The notes under the pieces: model-generated | Database searches by the model: none | The model's input: the letters and a program-made list of their open reading frames with translations, nothing else | What the model was told of the DNA's origin: nothing | Origin: an uncultured Prevotella sp. | GTDB taxonomy: Bacteria > Bacteroidota > Bacteroidia > Bacteroidales > Bacteroidaceae | DNA length: 10,740 bases | Reading direction: 5' to 3' | NCBI GenBank assembly: GCA_900544825.1 | Contig: UQWP01000091.1 | Coordinates: 1 to 10,740, forward strand | Part shown: piece by piece, positions 6,453 through 10,740 of the stretch | How the letters are laid out: every line of letters starts with the position of its first letter | Numbering within the stretch: the first letter of the stretch is position 1 | Position numbers and translations under genes: made by a program

Positions 6453-7025
6453 ATGAAAAATATCGTAATTTTCGGCGCTCCAGGTGCAGGTAAGGGTACA
6501 CAGAGCGACAAGATGATTGAGAAGTATGGTCTCGGTCACATTTCAACAGGTGACGTTCTTCGTAACGAAATCAAGAATGGTACAGAGCTCGGCAAGACTG
6601 CCAAGGGCTATATCGACAATGGTCAGTTGATTCCAGACGAGTTGATGATCGACATCCTCGCAAGCGTATATGACAGCTTCGGCAAGGATCACGCAGGTGT
6701 CATCTTCGACGGTTTCCCACGTACCACTCCACAGGCTGAGGCTCTGAAGAAGATGCTCTCTGAGCGTGGTCACAAGATCGCTGCCATGATTGAGCTCGCT
6801 GTTCCAGAGGATGAGTTGATGGCTCGTCTGCTCAACCGCGGTAAGTTGAGTGGCCGTTCTGATGACAACGAGGAGACTATCAAGAAGCGTCTCAACGTAT
6901 ATCATACACAGACAGCTCCTCTCATCGACTGGTATGAGAAGGAAGGCATCCATCACCACATCGAGGGTCTCGGAACTGTAGATGAGATCTTCGCTCGTGT
7001 TTGCAATGTAATCGACAACCTCTAA
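6453..7025 (+). CDS. adk: Adenylate kinase
   Basis: A 190-residue cytoplasmic enzyme catalysing ATP + AMP to 2 ADP, essential for energy homeostasis. The P-loop GAPGAGKGT is at residues 8-16, the AMP-binding HISTGDVLR at 29-37, DGFPRT at 86-91, and the LID arginines lie in RGKLSGRSDD at 129-138 and KKRLNVY at 144-150. The LID is the short form without the four zinc cysteines, so the protein is of the short type, consistent with its length. It follows the small membrane ORFs by 45 bp, in an AT-rich leader (GGTAAAAATG). Codon use is that of a well-expressed gene. The cluster order hpt, adk, obgE is typical of Bacteroidales. Confidence 0.97.
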   Translation: MKNIVIFGAPGAGKGTQSDKMIEKYGLGHISTGDVLRNEIKNGTELGKTAKGYIDNGQLIPDELMIDILASVYDSFGKDHAGVIFDGFPRTTPQAEALKKMLSERGHKIAAMIELAVPEDELMARLLNRGKLSGRSDDNEETIKKRLNVYHTQTAPLIDWYEKEGIHHHIEGLGTVDEIFARVCNVIDNL

Positions 7026-7032
7026 TTAGTAT

Positions 7033-7060
7033 AATGTTAAGTGTTAAATGTTGAATGTTA
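7033..7060. repeat. Heptanucleotide tandem array, left arm before obgE
   Basis: Four 7-bp units in register: AATGTTA, AGTGTTA, AATGTTG, AATGTTA, i.e. permutations of GTTRARW. The first 17 bases (7033-7049) are the exact reverse complement of 7128-7144, so the left and right arrays can fold into one long stem around a GC-richer centre that carries two copies of CCTTTCGGG (7074-7082 and 7116-7124). Confidence 0.8.
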
Positions 7061-7127
7061 AGTTGGGCGTGCGCCTTTCGGGGGAGAACTTAGCCTGATG
7101 TTGACATGGAATATTCCTTTCGGGATA

Positions 7128-7155
7128 ATTTAACACTTAACATTTAACATTTCAC
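7128..7155. repeat. Heptanucleotide tandem array, right arm before obgE
   Basis: Four 7-bp units: ATTTAAC, ACTTAAC, ATTTAAC, ATTTCAC, the inverted counterpart of the left array. They end 14 nt before the obgE start codon, so the array forms much of its leader and could influence translation or processing of the adk-obgE transcript. Confidence 0.8.
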
Positions 7156-7169
7156 ATTACAATATAAAA

Positions 7170-8333
7170 ATGGCTGAATCCAATTTCGTAGATTATGTAA
7201 AGATCAACTGCCGCTCTGGTAAGGGTGGTAAAGGCTCCATGCACCTGCGCCACGTGAAGTACCAACCGAATGGTGGACCTGACGGTGGCGATGGCGGACG
7301 TGGAGGAAGCATCTATCTTCGCGGCAACCACAACTATTGGACCTTGCTGCATCTGAAGTATCAGCGCCACTTCTTCGCCGAGCATGGTGGCAATGGAGGA
7401 CGTGACAAGTGCCACGGAACTGATGGTAAGGACATCTATATCGATGTGCCTTGCGGTACCGTGGTGTATAATGCCGAAACCGGTAAGTTCGTCTGCGACG
7501 TGGCTTACGACGGTCAGGAAGTGCTGCTCCTGAAGGGCGGACGTGGCGGATTGGGCAACTTCCAGTTCCGCACCTCTACCAACCAGGCTCCCCGCTATGC
7601 GCAGCCAGGTGAGCCGATGCAGGAGATGACCATCATCATGGAGCTGAAACTCCTTGCCGATGTGGGTCTTGTGGGTTTCCCTAATGCCGGAAAGTCAACC
7701 CTGCTCTCTGCCGTATCCAGTGCCCGTCCAAAGATCGCCAACTATCCGTTTACCACCCTCGAGCCATCGCTGGGTATCGTGGATTACCGCGACCATCAGA
7801 GTTTCGTGATGGCTGATATCCCGGGTATCATCGAGGGAGCGAGCGAAGGAAAGGGTTTGGGACTGCGATTCCTCCGACACATCGAGCGCAACTCCCTGCT
7901 CCTCTTCATGGTTCCAGGCGATACCGACGATATCAAGAAGGAATATGAGGTACTGCTGGGCGAGTTGAAGAACTTCAACCCAGAGATGCTCGACAAGCAT
8001 CGCGTGCTCGCCATCACCAAGTGCGACCTGCTTGACGAGGAGCTTATCGAGATGCTGAAGGAGACTCTGCCAACCGATCTTCCGGTGGTATTCATCTCAT
8101 CAGTTACCGGACAGGGCATCCAGGAACTCAAGGATGTGCTCTGGAAGGAGTTGAACTCAGAGAGCAACAAGCTGCAGGAGATTACTTCAGAAGATACCCT
8201 CGTTCACCGCGACAAGGATATGACCCGATTCCAGCAGGAACTCGAGGCTGAGGGCGAGGACATCGTGGAGTATATCGATGAGGATGAAATCGAGGATGTA
8301 GATGATCTCGATGATTTCGAATATGAAAGTTAA
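7170..8333 (+). CDS. obgE: Obg family ribosome-associated GTPase
   Basis: A 387-residue essential-type GTPase acting in 50S ribosome maturation and stress control. Residues 1-158 are the glycine-rich Obg domain (SGKGGKGS, GGPDGGDGGRGG at 35-46, KGGRGGLGN at 122-130). The G domain follows: G1 GFPNAGKST at 169-177, switch I with NYPFTTLEP at 191-199, G3 DIPG at 216-219, G4 TKCD at 283-286 and G5 SSVTG at 310-314. The C-terminus from about 330 has no OCT domain and ends in a very acidic tail (Asp/Glu-rich, about 363-387), common in Bacteroidetes Obg proteins. It lies downstream of adk and upstream of pgeF on the same strand; both gaps hold heptanucleotide repeats. Confidence 0.97.
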   Translation: MAESNFVDYVKINCRSGKGGKGSMHLRHVKYQPNGGPDGGDGGRGGSIYLRGNHNYWTLLHLKYQRHFFAEHGGNGGRDKCHGTDGKDIYIDVPCGTVVYNAETGKFVCDVAYDGQEVLLLKGGRGGLGNFQFRTSTNQAPRYAQPGEPMQEMTIIMELKLLADVGLVGFPNAGKSTLLSAVSSARPKIANYPFTTLEPSLGIVDYRDHQSFVMADIPGIIEGASEGKGLGLRFLRHIERNSLLLFMVPGDTDDIKKEYEVLLGELKNFNPEMLDKHRVLAITKCDLLDEELIEMLKETLPTDLPVVFISSVTGQGIQELKDVLWKELNSESNKLQEITSEDTLVHRDKDMTRFQQELEAEGEDIVEYIDEDEIEDVDDLDDFEYES

Positions 8334-8368
8334 AACTTTGAACTTTGAACTTGGAACATTGAACTTTA
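8334..8368. repeat. Heptanucleotide array directly after the obgE stop codon
   Basis: Five units in register starting on the base after the TAA: AACTTTG, AACTTTG, AACTTGG, AACATTG, AACTTTA. This is the reverse orientation of the GTTCAAA units near pgeF. Bases 8357-8370 pair perfectly over 14 bp with 8386-8399 around a 15-nt loop, giving a hairpin that could act as a weak terminator or processing site, though no clear T-tract follows. Confidence 0.85.
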
Positions 8369-8385
8369 TGATATGCTAAAAGAGG

Positions 8386-8481
8386 CATAAAGTTCAATGC
8401 AAAGAGTAATCATAAAGTTCCAAGTTCAAAGTAAAAAGTCTAATCATAAAGTTCAAAGTTCAAAGTTCAATGTTCAAAGTA
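8386..8481. repeat. Heptanucleotide array overlapping the pgeF start
   Basis: Units related to CAAAGTT (GTTCAAA), irregular at first and then in register at 8454-8481: CAAAGTT, CAAAGTT, CAATGTT, CAAAGTA. A 14-bp direct repeat TAATCATAAAGTTC occurs at 8407-8420 and 8441-8454. The unit variant CAATGTT supplies the pgeF ATG at 8470, so the first codons (M-F-K-V) lie in the repeat. Confidence 0.8.
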
Positions 8482-9309
8482 TATAGCATAGCTGAGGGCG
8501 TCACCGCTTTCTCCACCACCCGAAAGGGAGGAGTGAGCCAGGGCAACTACAGCGAATTCAATATCAATGACTATTGCGGCGACTGCGCCGAACACGTGGC
8601 AGAGAACCGCAGAAAGCTGGCGGATGAACTGGGCGTAAGCATCGACCATATCATCCTGCCGCATCAGGTACATGGAGTAGAGGTCCGACAGGTGGCAGGA
8701 GATTATTTCTCGATGCCTGAGAACATCCGCAAGATGATTCTCGAGGGCGTGGATGCCGTGATGACCGATGAGAAGGGCGTATGCATAGGCGTTTCCACCG
8801 CCGACTGCATCCCAATCCTGCTCTATGACGAGGATCACCATGCCGTGGCAGCCATCCATGCCGGATGGCGAGGCACATTGGCACGCATCGTCCACAAGAC
8901 CATCCAGGAGATGGCTTTCGCCTATCATACAGAGCCTAAGAAGCTGAAGGCAGTGATAGGTCCCGGCATCTCGCTGGAGCATTTCGAGGTAGGCGATGAG
9001 GTATATGAGGCTTTCGAGCAGGCAGCCTTCCCGATGGAAGAGATTGCCGAGCAGCGCCCCAATGCCGCCTTCTCGGTAGATGTTGCCGAGCGTGAACGTC
9101 TGGCTGCAGAGGGAAACATCGTGCAGCCGCTGAAGTGGCACATCAACCTGCCGCTCTGCAACAAGCAGATCCTGCTGCACTGCGGTGTGGCTGAGGAGAA
9201 TATCCAGGATTGCGGCATCTGTACCTTTGCCCACAGCGACGAGTTCTTCTCGGCAAGGAAGCTGGGCATCGAGAGTGGCAGAATCTATACCGGCATTCTG
9301 ATGAAGTAA
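8470..9309 (+). CDS. pgeF: Peptidoglycan editing factor PgeF (YfiH/laccase-domain family)
   Basis: A 279-residue cytoplasmic protein of the multicopper-oxidase-like YfiH/LACC1 family. In E. coli, PgeF removes misincorporated L-Ser from peptidoglycan precursors; relatives also act on purine nucleosides. Features: FSTTRKGGVS at 14-23, the metal/catalytic triad His68 (HQVHG at 65-69), Cys113 (STADCIP) and His130 (HAGWRG at 130-135), IGPGIS at 163-168 and the cysteine-rich CGICTF at 248-253 near the C-terminus. All three key residues are present. The ATG at 8470 is the only reasonable start: the frame is open back to a stop at 8413 but holds no other ATG. No Shine-Dalgarno is present, and the start codon lies within a heptanucleotide repeat. 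Confidence 0.93.
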   Translation: MFKVYSIAEGVTAFSTTRKGGVSQGNYSEFNINDYCGDCAEHVAENRRKLADELGVSIDHIILPHQVHGVEVRQVAGDYFSMPENIRKMILEGVDAVMTDEKGVCIGVSTADCIPILLYDEDHHAVAAIHAGWRGTLARIVHKTIQEMAFAYHTEPKKLKAVIGPGISLEHFEVGDEVYEAFEQAAFPMEEIAEQRPNAAFSVDVAERERLAAEGNIVQPLKWHINLPLCNKQILLHCGVAEENIQDCGICTFAHSDEFFSARKLGIESGRIYTGILMK

Positions 9310-9320
9310 GTTTTCAAAAT

Positions 9321-9369
9321 AACATCCATTTTTCTCTTTTCTATGAACGAAGAGGGAAAAATGGATGTT
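9321..9369 (+). terminator. Rho-independent-type terminator after pgeF
   Basis: Arms 9321-9339 and 9351-9369 pair over 19 positions with two G-T pairs around an 11-nt loop (CTATGAACGAA region). A T-rich run follows (TGTTTTTGTGTTTT). It closes the hpt-to-pgeF cluster and separates it from the M23 gene. Confidence 0.75.
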
Positions 9370-9425
9370 TTTGTGTTTTAAGATTTAATGGTTAAATTTA
9401 AAAAATGTATCAAAAAGAATAGAGA

Positions 9426-10637
9426 ATGATTGTAAACAGAAGATTAAGAAGAATCGGGCTGGCTGCCGTCTCGGGAATGCTGATGCTATCCCTGAGCAGT
9501 TTCATGCCCGCCAAGAATGAGTTTACTGCCGCCGAGCAACAGCAGGTGAGCATCGCAACGCCAGGTCTCTTTGCCCAGAGTCAAGCCTTCAATGTTGACT
9601 TTGAGATATTCCGTGCCAAGGAATATTCATTCCCGCTTCCTGTGGGCAAGGCTAGCCTTGTCAATGGCAACAGCGTGATGCGCATCTCTACTGCCAAGGG
9701 CGATGCAGTGAAGGCGATGTTTGACGGTTATGTGCGCCTCTCGCGCAAGACCGAGTCGATGGGCAACGTCATCGTAATCCGCCACGACAATGGTCTGGAA
9801 ACCGTGTATGCCAACAATGCCGAGAACCTGGTGAAGGTGGGGCAGTCGATAGATGCCGGACAGACCATCGCCATCGTGGGCACCAGGGACGGAGAGACCT
9901 ATTGCGATTTCTCCATCATGGTGAATGGTGCGCGCATCAATCCGGAGACCATCATCGAGCTGAAGAGCCATAAGCTTCGCCGACAGACCGTGCAGTTCCG
10001 CAAGGAGGGCAACCGCATCGGCATCAAGGTGATTGGCGGCAAGGATTCCTCCGTATCCAAGAACGATAGACATGATAAGGAAGCAAGTGACAAGTCGGGC
10101 AGTCGGGCGAGCAATAACACAATGACTCTCGATCCCGACGAGGTGAGCGACCCGTTTACCATCACCAACACATTCCTGCTCGATCTGGAAAAGATAGAGG
10201 AGAAGGCGTGGGCATATCCATTGCCTGATGCCCGTGTTATCAGTCCCTACGGCGGTGCACGCCGCCACTCGGGAGTGGATTTGAAGACTAAGGCAAACGA
10301 TGAAATCTTTGCTGCCTTCGATGGCGAGGTCGTAGCCTCGGGACCTTATTTCGGCTATGGCAACTGTATCCGCATCAAGCACGCCTATGGTCTGGAAACG
10401 CTCTATAGCCACCAGAGTAAGAACATGGTAAAGAAAGGCGATAAAGTGAAGGCAGGTCAGGTAATCGGTCTTACGGGCCGCACCGGCAGAGCCACAACCG
10501 AGCATCTTCATTTTGAGGTGTCCTTCGGCGGCAAGCGCCTCGATCCAGCCATCATCTTTGACCACAGCAACCATAAGCTCAAGGCTGCCACTCTGCATCT
10601 TACCAAGGGCAAGGGTGTGAAGAGCGTGAAGAACTAG
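9426..10637 (+). CDS. Secreted M23 peptidase with tandem LytM domains, first one degenerate
   Basis: A 403-residue protein with an N-terminal signal or anchor: basic NRRLRR, then a hydrophobic stretch at 11-26, probably exported to the periplasm. Two LytM-like folds are seen. The first (about 82-178, including FDGYVRLSRKTESMGNVIVI and GQSIDAGQTIAIVG) lacks the zinc ligands: no HxxxD is present, and the usual HxH strand reads CDF. The second (about 264-378) is complete, with His281-x3-Asp285 (RRHSGVD), His329 in LYSHQ and His360-Leu-His362. It likely cleaves peptidoglycan cross-bridges or stem peptides, with the first domain serving for binding or regulation. The linker at 205-240 is charged and Ser-rich. 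It lies between two terminators, so it is probably its own transcription unit; I see no clear promoter in 9370-9425. Confidence 0.88.
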   Translation: MIVNRRLRRIGLAAVSGMLMLSLSSFMPAKNEFTAAEQQQVSIATPGLFAQSQAFNVDFEIFRAKEYSFPLPVGKASLVNGNSVMRISTAKGDAVKAMFDGYVRLSRKTESMGNVIVIRHDNGLETVYANNAENLVKVGQSIDAGQTIAIVGTRDGETYCDFSIMVNGARINPETIIELKSHKLRRQTVQFRKEGNRIGIKVIGGKDSSVSKNDRHDKEASDKSGSRASNNTMTLDPDEVSDPFTITNTFLLDLEKIEEKAWAYPLPDARVISPYGGARRHSGVDLKTKANDEIFAAFDGEVVASGPYFGYGNCIRIKHAYGLETLYSHQSKNMVKKGDKVKAGQVIGLTGRTGRATTEHLHFEVSFGGKRLDPAIIFDHSNHKLKAATLHLTKGKGVKSVKN

Positions 10638-10646
10638 AAATAGCAA

Positions 10647-10687
10647 AAATCCCCATCGGCTGGATTACTCCAGTGCGATGGGGATTT
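10647..10687 (+). terminator. Rho-independent terminator after the M23 gene
   Basis: AAATCCCCATCG (10647-10658) pairs with CGATGGGGATTT (10676-10687). Inside, CTGGA-TTAC-TCCAG (10660-10673) extends the stem after a small internal loop. CCCTTTTTG follows. The strong stem and T-tract sit 10 nt after the stop codon. Confidence 0.85.
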
Positions 10688-10708
10688 CCCTTTTTGTTTG
10701 ACTAGCAT

Positions 10709-10740
10709 GTGTGTTGTCTAATGGGTGCAAGTCCCTAACG
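10709..10740 (+). mobile_element. Possible 5' end of a group II intron, truncated by the window edge
   Basis: GTGTG at 10709-10713 matches the group II intron 5' consensus GTGYG. Shortly after it, GGGTGCAAGTCCC (10723-10735) resembles the hairpin segment (GGTGNAAGTCC) seen early in domain I of many bacterial group II introns. The position, about 20 nt after a terminator stem, also fits the habit of class C introns. Only 32 nt are visible; no reverse transcriptase can be seen, so the call is tentative. Confidence 0.45.

Noticed and set aside
8334..8481. CRISPR-like array
   Set aside because: Units are 7 bp with no unique spacers and are arranged in both orientations; this is a simple heptanucleotide repeat, not CRISPR.
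9627..10646. 339-residue minus-strand open frame
   Set aside because: Antisense to the M23 peptidase gene and running into its terminator; no domain recognised.

Overview
The window looks like a Bacteroidales chromosome, most likely Prevotella/Segatella. The evidence is the pairing of DUF3575 and DUF3868/OmpA-like surface proteins, promoter elements of the Bacteroidetes TTTG / TAnnTTTG type, a cluster running hpt, adk, obgE, pgeF and an M23 peptidase, and mostly A-rich rather than Shine-Dalgarno leaders. No tRNA, rRNA or CRISPR array was seen. This assignment is from recognition only; no search was run.

Left region (1-2793): two minus-strand genes, a DUF3575 outer-membrane barrel followed 41 bp later by a DUF3868-like protein with an OmpA-like domain, form an envelope operon of the kind found near Bacteroidales fimbrial genes. 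The operon probably continues past the left edge, since no terminator is visible. A 640-bp intergenic region carries apparent divergent promoters.

Centre-left (2794-3857): a plus-strand gene for a predicted six-helix membrane protein with a C-terminal LuxR-type HTH. It is split by an 8-G run: as written it gives a 63-residue fragment, whereas seven (or ten) Gs would restore about 330 residues. This could be a contingency (phase-variable) locus, a decaying gene or a sequencing error. The gene faces a minus-strand nnrE-nnrD fusion across a perfect 24-bp hairpin that can serve as a shared terminator.

Right region (5386-10740): a divergent promoter region, then a plus-strand housekeeping cluster: hpt (purine salvage), two small AT-rich membrane ORFs with an unusually good Shine-Dalgarno, adk, obgE, pgeF, a terminator, and a secreted tandem-M23 protein with its own terminator. 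Both intergenic gaps around obgE are filled by degenerate 7-bp tandem repeats (consensus near GTTNAAW) in opposing orientations, and one array supplies the pgeF start codon. The last 32 bases, just after the final terminator, resemble the 5' end of a group II intron cut off by the window edge.

The best candidates for something new are the poly-G-interrupted membrane regulator next to the envelope operon, and the heptanucleotide repeats bracketing obgE.
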